DNA of 64,000 nt from Candidatus Nitrotoga sp. AM1P (GTDB lineage: Bacteria > Pseudomonadota > Gammaproteobacteria > Burkholderiales > Gallionellaceae): contig NZ_AP019547.1 in the NCBI RefSeq assembly GCF_013168275.1, forward strand, positions 1,612,001 through 1,676,000. The letters run 5' to 3'. Position numbers and translations under genes: made by a program. The notes beneath the pieces were generated by a model that was given only the letters and a program-made list of their open reading frames with translations, was not told the origin of the DNA and did no database searches. This document shows positions 8,871 through 18,307 of this stretch, piece by piece. Position 1 is the first letter of the stretch. Each line of letters begins with the position of its first letter.

Positions 8871-10028
8871 TTATGAGTTATTGGTAAGAAATGCGCCGGT
8901 CTTCAAGTTCTTGACCTGCCTGATGTAGACAGGCTCAGTCAACGGAACCCGGATAATTTCTTTGCCTTGTGGATCATAACCAACCGTCTCATTACCCTCA
9001 AGCTTGAACGTGTCGCAGATCCGTTCAGTCGTTCCAAAGAGTAACAACGCGGCCAGAAGCTCCTTGTCCTTGCCAGCATTCCGGTATTGCTTGATGGAGT
9101 TCTCAACGCCGGGGCCAAATACCTGGGACAGGAAATCAGGGTTAACATGAACAGGCGGCAGGTACATGTTGTTCGGCTCAGTACCAAACTGTGGATAGAT
9201 CGGCAGTGCAATCTTCCGCACGTGCACCAGGAAGTCGATCGGGTTGTTTTCCCGCACTTGCTTGCTGTTGATCTTATCGTAATCGGCTGACTTGAAGCCA
9301 AACAGACGGATCTTTCCGATGCATTGCGTCACGCATTGCGTCATCAATCCCGCTTCTACTTTCGGATAGCACGAGATGCACTTTTCACCGGTCCGGGTGG
9401 TGTCGTTGTAAAACGACTTCTTGTACGGGCAGGCTGCAACACATTCTCTGTATCCGCGGCAGCGGGACGCATCAATCAACACGATCCCGTCTTCCTGACG
9501 CTTGTAGATCGCCTTTCTCGGGCACGCCGCCAGGCAGCCAGGGAAGGTACAGTGGTTACATATCCGCGGGAAGAAAAAACCCCAGTTCTTATGCGTCGGG
9601 CCCTTGATATAGTCCCCTTCGCCATCCAGGATCTTAAGACACTCATCTTCACCCAGGTTCGGATGCGCATAGTCCATTTCATCCGGCAGATAGCCCTTGA
9701 TCCGCTGGTTCATGCCCAGGTCTTCAAAGATCGTCGTGCCGTTGTACTTGTTACCCGACCACGGTTGCGCCTGTTCTCCCAGCAGGGCCAGAACCTTCAC
9801 ATCCCAGGCCAGCGGATAGAATCCATAAGGCTTCGATTCCACGTTATTCCAGAAGATGGTTTCCTGGCCTTTACCGGCCGTCCAGGTCGTTTTGCACGCC
9901 ATGGTACACGACTGACAGGCGATACATTTATTCAGGTCGAACAGCATCGATACTTGCCGACCTGGCCTGTTTTCTTCGTAGGGGTAATCCATTTCCCTGC
10001 CCAGCTGCCAATTTCTAACTTTTGCCAT
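8871..10028 (-). CDS. nxrB: Nitrite oxidoreductase beta subunit (four iron-sulfur clusters)
   Basis: A 385-residue ferredoxin-type electron-transfer subunit. Four cysteine groups are readable: C35-C38-C41-C45, C157-C160-C165-C169, C190-(Y193)-C196-C200 and C217-C220-C232-C236. In the third group a tyrosine holds the place of the second cysteine, as expected for a [3Fe-4S] cluster in NarH/NXR-type proteins; the others would hold [4Fe-4S] clusters. It passes electrons from the molybdenum site of NxrA to the haem subunit. It has no signal peptide, which fits export as a folded complex with Tat-targeted NxrA. GGAG lies about 7 bases before the ATG. It lies 78 bases after nxrA, with a hairpin between them. 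Confidence 0.88.
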   Translation of the reverse strand: MAKVRNWQLGREMDYPYEENRPGRQVSMLFDLNKCIACQSCTMACKTTWTAGKGQETIFWNNVESKPYGFYPLAWDVKVLALLGEQAQPWSGNKYNGTTIFEDLGMNQRIKGYLPDEMDYAHPNLGEDECLKILDGEGDYIKGPTHKNWGFFFPRICNHCTFPGCLAACPRKAIYKRQEDGIVLIDASRCRGYRECVAACPYKKSFYNDTTRTGEKCISCYPKVEAGLMTQCVTQCIGKIRLFGFKSADYDKINSKQVRENNPIDFLVHVRKIALPIYPQFGTEPNNMYLPPVHVNPDFLSQVFGPGVENSIKQYRNAGKDKELLAALLLFGTTERICDTFKLEGNETVGYDPQGKEIIRVPLTEPVYIRQVKNLKTGAFLTNNS

Positions 10029-10070
10029 TGTAGATCTCCATTTACAAAATTATTTCACAATTTCAAGAAC

Positions 10071-10091
10071 GCCGCCCCGCTTCAGGGCGGC
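10071..10091 (-). other. GC-rich hairpin between nxrA and nxrB
   Basis: GCCGCCC (10071-10077) and GGGCGGC (10085-10091) can pair around a 7-base loop, 15 bases after the nxrA stop. No U-tract follows on the transcribed strand, so this looks like a transcript-stabilising or processing hairpin rather than a terminator. Its stem shares the GGGCGGC core with the hairpin after nxrC. Confidence 0.6.
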
Positions 10092-10106
10092 GGCTGCACA
10101 CCGTCA

Positions 10107-13100
10107 TTAGCGGCTGATAAACCCGCCCTGGAGATAGGTCCTCATCTGAAGGCTCTCGTAGGTCGGCCGGTAGCCTTTAGCGGCAACATGCCAAACACCG
10201 CCGTTGACACCGCCCTTTTCAGCCAGCTCGATCTTCACATACGATTCCTTGGGAGCACCATTGGCGCAGTGGACGTCATTCTGCATCCCGATAATGATTT
10301 CCTGCCCGAAGACCTTCTTGTTGGCCACGGTGTCCGTCGTGTTAGTCGGGTTAATCCACGCGCGGGTGCAGCTTTGGTGGTTTCCGGAGCGGAACATGGC
10401 CTGATAGTTGGTCCGCGGGCTCTTCGCCAATCCATCCGCCCGGGTCCGCGCACCTTCCATACTGCCATACGTGGCAGCATAGGCGTTGTAGTACATCCGC
10501 ATGGAACCTTGCGACATACCGGGGAAGTATCTGCATCTGACCATGAACCGGGCCAGCGCGTATTCCGGGGTGCCTTCTTTCCAGCCTTTGTAAGGACGGT
10601 CGCCGGGATCCGCATCCACCCAGATATAGTCGCCCTCATCGATACCAAAGCGCTTGGCGTCGAGCGGGTTGACGTCCACGAATCCTTCACCGACGGACGG
10701 TTGACGCTTGTCATGACGGTAGATGTCGCCAAACGGTCCCCACCACAGGGTCATCAAGTCCGTATCAATCGGAGTGGTGTGCGCGCCGTGCCGGTACTTC
10801 GGTGAATTGAAGCAGAACTCATACCCGTGCGGCCGCAGCGGATGGGTGGTCGCCATCAGCTCTTTGGTCGTCAGGATGACATTTCGACCTTGCCGGTTCT
10901 CGGCAATCTTGAGGCTGTTGCCCATTCTTTCCAGACCGCGCATTTCAGGGGTTTCCATCAATGCAAACGCACGGCTGTTACCGACGATGACGTTCGGCTC
11001 GTAGTGGCTTGAATCAATCGGGGTACGATACACGGTAAGATTCTCGCCGCCATCAATCAACCGCGGGTCATCCATGTAGAATTCCAACCGACCGCTCTTG
11101 GTGTACCAGGGCAAGCCGCCGCCTTCAGCCGTTTGTTCCCAGCCGCTGATTCTCGGATAGGTTCTGGCCATGAAGATGGTCGGAACGCCGCGCTTGGCTT
11201 TTTCGCGGATTTCAGCAAAAACCATCCCGCGGGTGGCAGAGCCGGCGTTGAGAACCCGTTGGCCATAAACTTCGGAATCCCGGTCTGCCGGATTGCCGGC
11301 CGGGTTGGTGCCCACAAACTTGAAGTAGTCGGCAAACCGTTGATCACCGGTCAGCGCGGTAAAGGCTCTGAAGATGCCAGCAGGCACTTCAGCATCGCCT
11401 ACGGTATCCTGGAACCGTCTCAACGGGGTGATCGGGGAAACGGTCAGGAACGGGTTGGAGCAGGAGCAGGCCATGTCGGTATGCTTGTTTTCCAACCAGG
11501 AGTCCACACCCCAGACGATGTCGGAATATTCGCACGATGCCGTCCAGTTCCAGTCACTGTAGAAGATCGCTTCCCATCTCGGCAGGGTATTGACGACCAT
11601 GTCGTAGTGACCTTTGGCATTGCCCAGTGAGGAGTTGGAGTTCGCTTGCCACAACACCTTGGTCGGTGCCGGCATATGGCCGGGATCCGTCAGCAACCGG
11701 GTTCCGTTCCGTAAAGGCCGATCGCCATAGTTGTAGTAGTGGGCCGATTCGTCATCGGTATAGTGCGCCAATTTGGTGACCATCTTACGGCCATCCAGCT
11801 CAGGATTGAACGGATCTTCCAGAAGGTACTGACCAAACCCGCCAAAGACGGACTGTCTGTAGTTACCCACGTAGTTACCAAACGTACATCCGCCAATATG
11901 GCCAACGTTATCGCTCAGGGCCGATAACAGCATGAAGCCACGATCCTTCAGGGTCGAATTGAAGTAGTGATTGGTACCCGCACCCGTACTGATGATGCCT
12001 TGCCCTCTGTGCTTGTGGAACAGGTTGGCCAGGTCAACAATGGCTTCCATCGGAGCGCCGGTCATGATCGAGGTGTTCTCGGCCGTGAATTCCTCCAGGT
12101 ATTCTTTTTGCAACTGGAATACCGGTGCCACCTTGATCTTCTTGCCGTCGACCAGGGTCACTTCATACTCGCCGGTCAAGGCCGATTCGACGCCCTTCGC
12201 CGCATAGCGCGCGCCGCATTCATCCCGCGTCAGCGGCACGGCTTTGTTGGTCTTCTTATCCCATACTACATTGTCGCCCCAGAACTTGCGGACTTCTTCC
12301 GAAACAAAGGCCGTAGCTTGAAAAGCTACCGGTTGCGTCGGTTCTTCACCCGGCTTCATCACCTTGAGATGGTGCGTCAGTTCGGCCAGCTTGTAGTCCG
12401 GAAAGATGTCCGAGGCCTTCAGGTTTTTCCAGTTATCCGTTCTGATCAACAGCGGCATGTCCGTATTGGCTCTCAGATAATTCTCGTCGTATTGATTATT
12501 CTTGATGAGCAGATGGCACACGCCCAGACCCAGCGCCGGATCCGTACCGGGCCGAATAATAATGACGTCATCCGCCTTGTTCGCGGTCGCGTGATAGTCG
12601 ATGGAGATGTCGACGATATGGCAACCCTTGAGCCGCGACTCGCTGACCCAATGAAGGTCGGGCATCTTGGTACAGACGAAGTTGTTTCCCCAGAATACAA
12701 TCAGCTTGGCGTGCTCATAGGCCATGAACTCGTAATCCAACTGTTGGTGACCTGAAACCATAGGACATCCGGGCGCCAGATCGGTATGCCAGGAGTAGCT
12801 GTCCATCACTTTGGCGCCACTCGCTTCGTCCGACCCGATATTTCTGACATAGGCGTCCAGCAGTGCCAATCCTTGCGCAAACCGCTTCAGCGAATAGATT
12901 CGTAACACGCCCAGGGCGGCCATCCCCGCACGGAATTTCATGACCTTACAGCCGCAGCCGTGCATCGACGCAATCATCTCCGGGTCATAGCCTTGGCGCG
13001 TCAGCAATGCAGCGCCTTTGTCGCCGGCATAGGTCCGCGCGATGTTCTCCAATGCGCCAGCGGCCAACGCGTACGCCTCGGTCCAGGGCAGCTTGATGAA

Positions 13101-13616
13101 GGGCTCTTTGCCGCGTTGCAGATACTTTTGATCGGGGAAGCCGTTTGCGCCCGTCCGCGGATAGCCCGCTTCTACCCAGGCCTTGAAGCCGGCTCTGACC
13201 ATCGCGCCCTTGGGCCGTCTGTCAGAATAGGCCTTTCTGTTCATGACCATGCCCTTGTTACAGATCCGCGGCTCCCACCGGTGACTGGAACGGTTTCCAT
13301 CCATATCTTCGGCATCTCCGTAGCCGTACGACGGCGAGATGCGGATGACGACGTCATTCTTTACGTGGGCCTTGAGCAGGCAGTTGTGCGTGTCATTCGG
13401 CGCACACAGAAATATAAATTCGCTGTCAACATGGAACATGTCCCGGTAAACCTTCTCCCAGTCTCTATTCGGGTAGGACTTCAGAGGGTTGTCAACGACA
13501 TACGGCTTCAGAAACGGTGAAGCTGCAAAGGCGTTATTGGCCATTACAGCGAGTCCGGCGGTGGCAGACAGCTTCAGAAAGCTGCGCCTGCCTATGTTGT
13601 TCTTGATTTCCATCAT
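10107..13616 (-). CDS. nxrA: Nitrite oxidoreductase alpha subunit (molybdopterin, Tat-exported)
   Basis: A 1169-residue type II DMSO-reductase-family enzyme that would oxidise nitrite to nitrate at a Mo-bis-MGD centre. A twin-arginine signal (RRSFLK, residues 10-15, hydrophobic stretch, AFA near 29-31) predicts periplasmic location. The FS0 cluster site reads C71-x3-D75-x3-C79 with a distal C119, so an Asp holds a position that is Cys in many relatives. D294, in the DYEFMAY segment before FWGNN, is the likely Asp ligand of Mo, aligned with NarG's Asp. AGGGG lies 7 bases before the first of two adjacent ATGs. It leads the order A-B-C-chaperone. Sequence style and signal fit the Nitrotoga-type NXR rather than cytoplasmic NarG-like NXR; a nitrate reductase running the other way is the main alternative. 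Confidence 0.88.
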   Translation of the reverse strand: MMEIKNNIGRRSFLKLSATAGLAVMANNAFAASPFLKPYVVDNPLKSYPNRDWEKVYRDMFHVDSEFIFLCAPNDTHNCLLKAHVKNDVVIRISPSYGYGDAEDMDGNRSSHRWEPRICNKGMVMNRKAYSDRRPKGAMVRAGFKAWVEAGYPRTGANGFPDQKYLQRGKEPFIKLPWTEAYALAAGALENIARTYAGDKGAALLTRQGYDPEMIASMHGCGCKVMKFRAGMAALGVLRIYSLKRFAQGLALLDAYVRNIGSDEASGAKVMDSYSWHTDLAPGCPMVSGHQQLDYEFMAYEHAKLIVFWGNNFVCTKMPDLHWVSESRLKGCHIVDISIDYHATANKADDVIIIRPGTDPALGLGVCHLLIKNNQYDENYLRANTDMPLLIRTDNWKNLKASDIFPDYKLAELTHHLKVMKPGEEPTQPVAFQATAFVSEEVRKFWGDNVVWDKKTNKAVPLTRDECGARYAAKGVESALTGEYEVTLVDGKKIKVAPVFQLQKEYLEEFTAENTSIMTGAPMEAIVDLANLFHKHRGQGIISTGAGTNHYFNSTLKDRGFMLLSALSDNVGHIGGCTFGNYVGNYRQSVFGGFGQYLLEDPFNPELDGRKMVTKLAHYTDDESAHYYNYGDRPLRNGTRLLTDPGHMPAPTKVLWQANSNSSLGNAKGHYDMVVNTLPRWEAIFYSDWNWTASCEYSDIVWGVDSWLENKHTDMACSCSNPFLTVSPITPLRRFQDTVGDAEVPAGIFRAFTALTGDQRFADYFKFVGTNPAGNPADRDSEVYGQRVLNAGSATRGMVFAEIREKAKRGVPTIFMARTYPRISGWEQTAEGGGLPWYTKSGRLEFYMDDPRLIDGGENLTVYRTPIDSSHYEPNVIVGNSRAFALMETPEMRGLERMGNSLKIAENRQGRNVILTTKELMATTHPLRPHGYEFCFNSPKYRHGAHTTPIDTDLMTLWWGPFGDIYRHDKRQPSVGEGFVDVNPLDAKRFGIDEGDYIWVDADPGDRPYKGWKEGTPEYALARFMVRCRYFPGMSQGSMRMYYNAYAATYGSMEGARTRADGLAKSPRTNYQAMFRSGNHQSCTRAWINPTNTTDTVANKKVFGQEIIIGMQNDVHCANGAPKESYVKIELAEKGGVNGGVWHVAAKGYRPTYESLQMRTYLQGGFISR

Positions 13617-14218
13617 TTAGTCACCCCTATGTTAATTTAAATTAAATTAGTTCTTAACTTTTTGTTGATAAATGGGCTGCATTCATCAACAACGATTAAT
13701 GCCTGTTCCCAATGCAGTAAGTTGTCTGAATTTAGTTCTGCTGATTTTGCTGAGCTGCATAGTCAAAAAGTTCTTAGATTAAGATTCAAAATTGAAAAAA
13801 ACATCCCGTAAATTATAAAATTGCTATCTCTTCAAAGTTCAATAAATACGTTATAGATAAATCCCAACGCCGAAATAGTATGAGCGTGCTATTTGGGTTT
13901 GTATGTATAGCTCCTGACATATAAAAAAATAAATATTGTGCCCATTTCATAACTCATGCACGGCTGATCCTTATTGCCTTCTTAGCAAAGATTTACCTAT
14001 AAATTTCTAACCAGTAAACCATCACCCGCAAAAAAGTGAGAAGTATCGTAAGCAAGAATGTTGGAGTTCTCATGCCACAAATTTGAACTTGTTCATCACT
14101 ACACTGTCTCTCGACGGTTCTATCGAAATTTGCATCATTGCTATTGCCCTACACGTAGCTGCATTCATGTTGACTCATCAACCTTTGTATAGGTACGCTA
14201 TAAAAATGGCGCGCTGTA
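13617..14218 (-). promoter_or_regulatory. Long AT-rich upstream region of nxrA
   Basis: About 600 bases without a gene precede nxrA. Next to nxrA there is a perfect 14-base AT palindrome (13632-13645) and a perfect 8-base inverted repeat (listed separately). The rest is AT-rich and I see no other clear structure. Its length and composition suggest that it carries the nxr promoter and a long leader or regulator sites. Confidence 0.5.
13662..13692. promoter_or_regulatory. Inverted repeat (operator candidate) upstream of nxrA
   Basis: TTGTTGAT (13662-13669) and ATCAACAA (13685-13692) form a perfect inverted repeat with a 15-base spacer, about 46-76 bases before the nxrA start. The arms contain TTGAT/ATCAA, the half-sites of FNR/Crp-type regulators, but the spacing is too wide for a standard FNR box. 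It could bind a dimer with widely spaced half-sites. Confidence 0.4.
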
Positions 14219-14482
14219 ATGATTATCAAGCGCAATATTTTCATGACTGAGGAAATTGCAACAAAGACAATACAGGCATGGAATACAAATACAGAAGTGC
14301 TGGGATTTCTAAAGCTTCAGGATAGGTGCTTTTTGTACTTCGGTAGGCCAAGTAACGGAAGAAATGATCGAACAAAATTTGGAGCAGCATTATTGAAACC
14401 TAAGCTGGACAACTATTTCAATAATGAAACTGGGATTAAGACGCGTCGTTTAATTGATGAAAATTTTGTTTCACAATACTAG
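14219..14482 (+). CDS. Hypothetical small protein
   Basis: An 87-residue reading frame divergent from nxrA. An internal ATG at 14243 (MTEEIATKT) is a possible start; neither has a clear ribosome binding site. The protein is soluble, mixed charge, with no motif I recognise. It might be a remnant or a small regulator between nxrA and the AraC gene. Coding status is uncertain. Confidence 0.4.
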   Translation: MIIKRNIFMTEEIATKTIQAWNTNTEVLGFLKLQDRCFLYFGRPSNGRNDRTKFGAALLKPKLDNYFNNETGIKTRRLIDENFVSQY

Positions 14483-14537
14483 TCAGTTTTCTTACTCATA
14501 AGGACGTTCAACATGTACAGGCTTTTAGGAGGTAATT

Positions 14538-15356
14538 ATTAGCTCTCCCCACAAGCTCGCTCCAGGCGTTTGCGGAAATACGCCTGACCCTGACGAATCT
14601 GATCTTCCCGTAGTAACAAAGAGAGTGAGTCCGCCCAAAGGGTGGACAATTGAAACTCACACTCATGAACGGGGGCAATTGCTTTGTATCATTTCCGGCA
14701 ACATGCGCGTTATTACCGACGAAGGATCCTGGATCACCCCACCTGGCCAGGCATGCTGGGTTCCCAGTGAGGCTAATCATTTGGTAACTTTCTCACAATC
14801 CTCAGAGTTTCGAACAATTTCTATTCGCTCTGATCTGCTAACTGACCTTCCCAAAAAATGTTGCGTCATAAAACTTTCTCCATTGCTTAGAGAACTAATT
14901 CTTACTGCAATCAAAATTGGTTGGGACTATCGACTTGAAAGCTATGAAGCAAGGCTAATGCAATTGCTTATTGAAAAAATCTCCTTGGAAAAGGAAACCC
15001 CATTTTTTATACCCGAAGGCCGCGATTCAAGACTTAAAAAAGTAACATCCGCCATGCATGAAAATGTACGCATAGACTACACTTTAAAGCATTGGGGCAA
15101 CGTCGCAGGCGCTAGTCCAAGAACCCTGGCCCGACTGTTTGAACTCGAAATGGGAATGTCATTTTCAACTTGGAGACAACAACTATGCCTTCTACGCGCC
15201 ATAGAAATGCTGCTTAAAGGGCAAAGCATAACTACTACGGCGTTTATGCTTGGGTATAGTAGTGCGGGCAATTTTACATCTATGTTTACTCAAGCAATGA
15301 GTAAATCACCCACTGCTTATCTTAGAGAATGGAACATTGACAAAGAAATTCTTTGA
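14538..15356 (+). CDS. AraC-family transcriptional regulator, apparent AUU start
   Basis: The N-terminal half is a cupin-like sensor (HTHERGQLLCIISGNMRV, PPGQACWVP); the C-terminal ~100 residues are an AraC double helix-turn-helix with ASPRTLARLFELEMGMSF and YSSAGNFTSMFTQAMSKSP. The frame is open only back to a TAG at 14526. Directly after it comes a perfect AGGAGG (14527-14532) with an ATT at 14538 five bases later, and the ~29 codons before the first GTG (14625) read like regulator sequence (SSPHKLAPGV, then PDPDESDLPVVTKRV). I therefore choose ATT, giving about 272 residues; the GTG would cut into the cupin domain. It is divergent from nxrA and is a candidate nxr regulator, by position only. 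Confidence 0.75.
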   Translation: MSSPHKLAPGVCGNTPDPDESDLPVVTKRVSPPKGWTIETHTHERGQLLCIISGNMRVITDEGSWITPPGQACWVPSEANHLVTFSQSSEFRTISIRSDLLTDLPKKCCVIKLSPLLRELILTAIKIGWDYRLESYEARLMQLLIEKISLEKETPFFIPEGRDSRLKKVTSAMHENVRIDYTLKHWGNVAGASPRTLARLFELEMGMSFSTWRQQLCLLRAIEMLLKGQSITTTAFMLGYSSAGNFTSMFTQAMSKSPTAYLREWNIDKEIL

Positions 15357-15433
15357 AATAAATTATAGGCAACAATTGGAGGCTCCAAAAAAGATTAATT
15401 GCTTGTCGGACTCTGCTCTTTAATTTGCGTTAA

Positions 15434-15574
15434 GGGCACCTCTAAAAATTTAGAGTTCTAAACAAGACTAGGCGCGAATAAAAAATGTTGACGCAGCATA
15501 TAATTGATATGTAAGGAAACATTTTTTGTGAGCAACAAAGTATTGTGACGAAATCTGAATTTTTAGAGGTGCCC
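15434..15574. mobile_element. MITE with perfect terminal inverted repeats
   Basis: GGGCACCTCTAAAAAT (15434-15449) and its exact reverse complement (15559-15574) bound a 141-base element, flanked on both sides by TTAA, which would be the target duplication. It has no coding capacity. The ends resemble those of IS5-group insertion sequences, so it was probably moved by such a transposase; no copy is seen in this window. The rest of the 15357-15740 gap shows nothing further. Confidence 0.8.
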
Positions 15575-15740
15575 TTAAGGCCTTACATCCGTTTAGTGCG
15601 ATAGTTCATTTTGACAAACTTCGACTGGCATCGAGTTTTAAATGACCCGATATTTTTCGTCTGGATCAGCATTATTACCCGCTCGTGCACCAGAAACCCC
15701 GAAAATTTATCACGCCCCTTATCGGCAAAGAATCAAGAGT

Positions 15741-16122
15741 TCACTTACTGTCACGATTCCGTGCATGCTTAACGGCCAGTTCGTAGATCTCGACCAAGTC
15801 TTCTTCGCTGACGTCGATTACGCCATCCATTTGAGTCAGTGCCCATTCGATATCAGTCTGTGCCAGTGGGACGTGCTTGGGTCGAATATTTGTTGGTGCT
15901 ATGGGTTGGGGAGTATGCCGCACCGGGTAACTCCTGCCAGGCAGAAGATTGTTGATCAACAATGCCAGCACCGAAGGAATAGTTGGCTTGTGGCAGATAT
16001 TTGAGCACCCATCCCAAGAGCAGGATGGCCATTCCACCGAGCAAGCTGCTGCGTAATTTCTCGGTGAACGGAATAGGCACAGTATGTATCTTAAAAGATT
16101 GGATAAACCCTTTAAAATCCAT
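15741..16122 (-). pseudogene. HPP-family membrane protein, internally deleted and frameshifted
   Basis: The first ~50 codons (from 16122) read IHTVPIPFTEKLRSSLLGG and ILLLGWVLKYLPQANYSFG, the start of an HPP-family membrane protein. After GAGIV near 15965 that frame becomes meaningless, while another frame continues with LALLINNLLPGR and ends with PLAQTDIEWALTQMDGVID and EEDLVEIYELA, the usual C-terminal tail. The membrane helices in between (around 90 residues) are missing. The gene starts 28 bases after the SulP gene on the same strand, so it was likely co-transcribed. HPP proteins include nitrite transporters in cyanobacteria and chloroplasts; a past nitrite role here is inference. Confidence 0.75.
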
Positions 16123-16150
16123 TGCGCCTGGTTTCTTTTCTACCTTATGC

Positions 16151-18307
16151 TCAAATTTTGCGATGCGCTAAAAAATCTTCCTGTTGCAGTTTAACCAATG
16201 CGTGGATATCTTCCCCAACAGAGTGATAGAGCGGTCGGATCTTACGCACAACGATATTGTTCGCTTCTTTCACATCATCCGCACGCAAAGCAACGACGGC
16301 GGGTTTCAGAGCTTCATTAACGAATCGATTGCGGTTAGCGGCAAACTTCTCCGCCAGTGTTCGTTCAGCGGGTGTGAGGTGGTTGGCCATGTAGGCCTTC
16401 CATATTTTTTCTATCTCCGCAATATTTTCTTCGACCTGTGCCGTATTGTGACTAATCACTTCAGGCGTCGGTGTCACCAGGGTAGACGCGACTGCAAGTC
16501 GGTTTTCCAATAGTAGTACTTCAATATGCGCCACCTGTTCGAGCGGAATCGTGCGATCCTGCTGGGTAACTTTCAGACCTTGTTCGGTCTTGCTCATGCC
16601 CACAATCAATAGCGGTAGCGCACAGAGCATTCCAAACAGCAGCGCGAGCTGAACCCGTCCGAAACCATTGACAATGAGTGGGCCTCTCACAGGGTTCAAT
16701 TCTTCTTCAAGGGACTCATATCCTTTGCTGACTTTTCTGCCTGCGAGAGGGTGATTGGAGAACGGCTGGAACCGGTCGAAGCCTTTCACGATGACGGTAC
16801 CGCCCGTGTGCGTATAGTCTTCTTCAAAGTGTTTGAGGAATTCCATGAAACTATGGTCAACCAGTTTGGCCTTGGAGAAGTCCAGTTCTACTTTTTTTCC
16901 GGCTTTTAATTGGTTGAACGCATTTTTAAAGCCCATCAGGTTGGAGAATATGGCAGCGCCCTGAATGGTTAAATGATATTCCTCTTCTTTTTCTTTCAAG
17001 ATGTAACGCGCCTTGAACATGCTGCGCAGGGGAGCGCCATTGGCAATATGGATGACAAATTTGGCCAGGATGCCTGAGGCGATTCCGATCAGGAGATCCG
17101 TCGCGATGGTTGCGGCAATGGTGATTAAAAAGACCACTAGTTGTTCACTGCCAATTTTGTAGGTTTTGTAGAACAGTGACGGGGAGGCGAGTACGTACCC
17201 CACAAATATCAACATGGCTGCCAGCGCGGCATTGGGGATCATTTCAATCACGGGAATCATCAGGAGCATGGCTACCAGCAGGAAGGAGCCATGGAAGAAA
17301 TTGGCCCAGACGGTACGGCCACCAAAGCGTACATTGGCTGAGCTCCGTGCGACTTCGGATATCATCGGGAGTCCGCCCAATAATCCCGAGACGACATTAC
17401 CGGCTCCGACGGCAGCCAGGTCTTTGTTGAAATCCGACTGCCGCTTCCAGGGATCGAGTCCGTCCACTGCTTTGACGGTCAGCAATGATTCGAGGCTGCC
17501 CACGGCCAGGAGCATGAAGACATATTTCCAGAACACAAAAGTGGTGATGGCGGAGAAATCGGGGTTGTATCCGACTGAAGCCCAGAAGTTGCCGATATGA
17601 ACCAGGGCATGAGCGGGTTGTGTGGTGTTGAAATCCAACATGAAAGCCGCTGGAATGGCGATTAACAGCACGACCATGGGGGCCGGAATTTTTTTCAGGA
17701 AGTTAATTTTGATTTTCGGCATACCGAATAAGATGATCAAACTGATCATGCCAATGATGGCAATCGGTTGATTGGCGTGCATGACAGAGTCGGGAATGCG
17801 TTCCAAAAGTCCAATGGGATCCAGTCCTTTTAATGTGGACGGGTCAATGCCCAGCAGGATATGGATTTGTTTGGAGAAGATGATGATTCCGATGGCCGCC
17901 AGCATGCCGTGCACGGCCGAGTGCGGGATGAAATCACTGAGTGAACCGGCTTTCAAGAAGCCCAGAATGATTTGAAGCCATGAAGCAACGACAATGACAC
18001 CCAGAGCCAGATGCCAGCCTTCCGGGCCGCCGCCCAGTTCGGTGACACATCCGGCACAGATGGTGATCAGGCCCGCAGCGGGGCCTTTGATGGTGAGACG
18101 TGAGCCGGCAAAGAAGCTGACAAACAGGCCTCCAATCATGGCGGTGAGGACGCCCATCGCCGGCGGAAATTCACTGGCTTTCGCGATGCCTAAACTGAGC
18201 GGTAACGCAAGCAGGAAGACCAGAAATCCCGAGATGAAATCAAATCGAAAATTTTCCTTTAATCCGGCTAACCCCTCTTTGGGAAGAGTTGATTGAATGG
18301 AACTCAT
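16151..18307 (-). CDS. SulP-family anion transporter with STAS and a C-terminal chemoreceptor-like four-helix bundle
   Basis: A 718-residue protein. Residues 1 to about 420 form the SulP membrane domain (FRFDFISGFLVFLLALPLSL, GPAAGLI, ARSSANVRFGG). A STAS domain follows at about 440-530 (DFSKAKLVDHSFMEFLKHF). Then comes an extra transmembrane helix at about 553-571 (LALLFGMLCALPLLIVGM), and residues 575-718 form long amphipathic helices (LEQVAHIEVLLLENRLAVAS, ENIAEIEKIWKAYMA) like the 4HB ligand-binding domain of methyl-accepting chemotaxis proteins. No HAMP or signalling part follows. The bundle should face the periplasm. SulP proteins move sulfate, bicarbonate or other anions. TAGGAGC precedes the ATG. 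A tail of this type is not a usual SulP feature. Confidence 0.85.
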   Translation of the reverse strand: MSSIQSTLPKEGLAGLKENFRFDFISGFLVFLLALPLSLGIAKASEFPPAMGVLTAMIGGLFVSFFAGSRLTIKGPAAGLITICAGCVTELGGGPEGWHLALGVIVVASWLQIILGFLKAGSLSDFIPHSAVHGMLAAIGIIIFSKQIHILLGIDPSTLKGLDPIGLLERIPDSVMHANQPIAIIGMISLIILFGMPKIKINFLKKIPAPMVVLLIAIPAAFMLDFNTTQPAHALVHIGNFWASVGYNPDFSAITTFVFWKYVFMLLAVGSLESLLTVKAVDGLDPWKRQSDFNKDLAAVGAGNVVSGLLGGLPMISEVARSSANVRFGGRTVWANFFHGSFLLVAMLLMIPVIEMIPNAALAAMLIFVGYVLASPSLFYKTYKIGSEQLVVFLITIAATIATDLLIGIASGILAKFVIHIANGAPLRSMFKARYILKEKEEEYHLTIQGAAIFSNLMGFKNAFNQLKAGKKVELDFSKAKLVDHSFMEFLKHFEEDYTHTGGTVIVKGFDRFQPFSNHPLAGRKVSKGYESLEEELNPVRGPLIVNGFGRVQLALLFGMLCALPLLIVGMSKTEQGLKVTQQDRTIPLEQVAHIEVLLLENRLAVASTLVTPTPEVISHNTAQVEENIAEIEKIWKAYMANHLTPAERTLAEKFAANRNRFVNEALKPAVVALRADDVKEANNIVVRKIRPLYHSVGEDIHALVKLQQEDFLAHRKI

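Noticed and set aside
9324..10805. 493-codon open frame on the plus strand opposite nxrB and nxrA
   Set aside because: It is the antisense of two well-supported genes, has no recognisable domains, and open antisense frames are expected in GC-rich coding DNA.
13662..13692. FNR box upstream of nxrA
   Set aside because: TTGAT and ATCAA half-sites are present, but the 15-base spacer does not fit the 4-base gap of a true FNR box; kept only as an unassigned inverted repeat.
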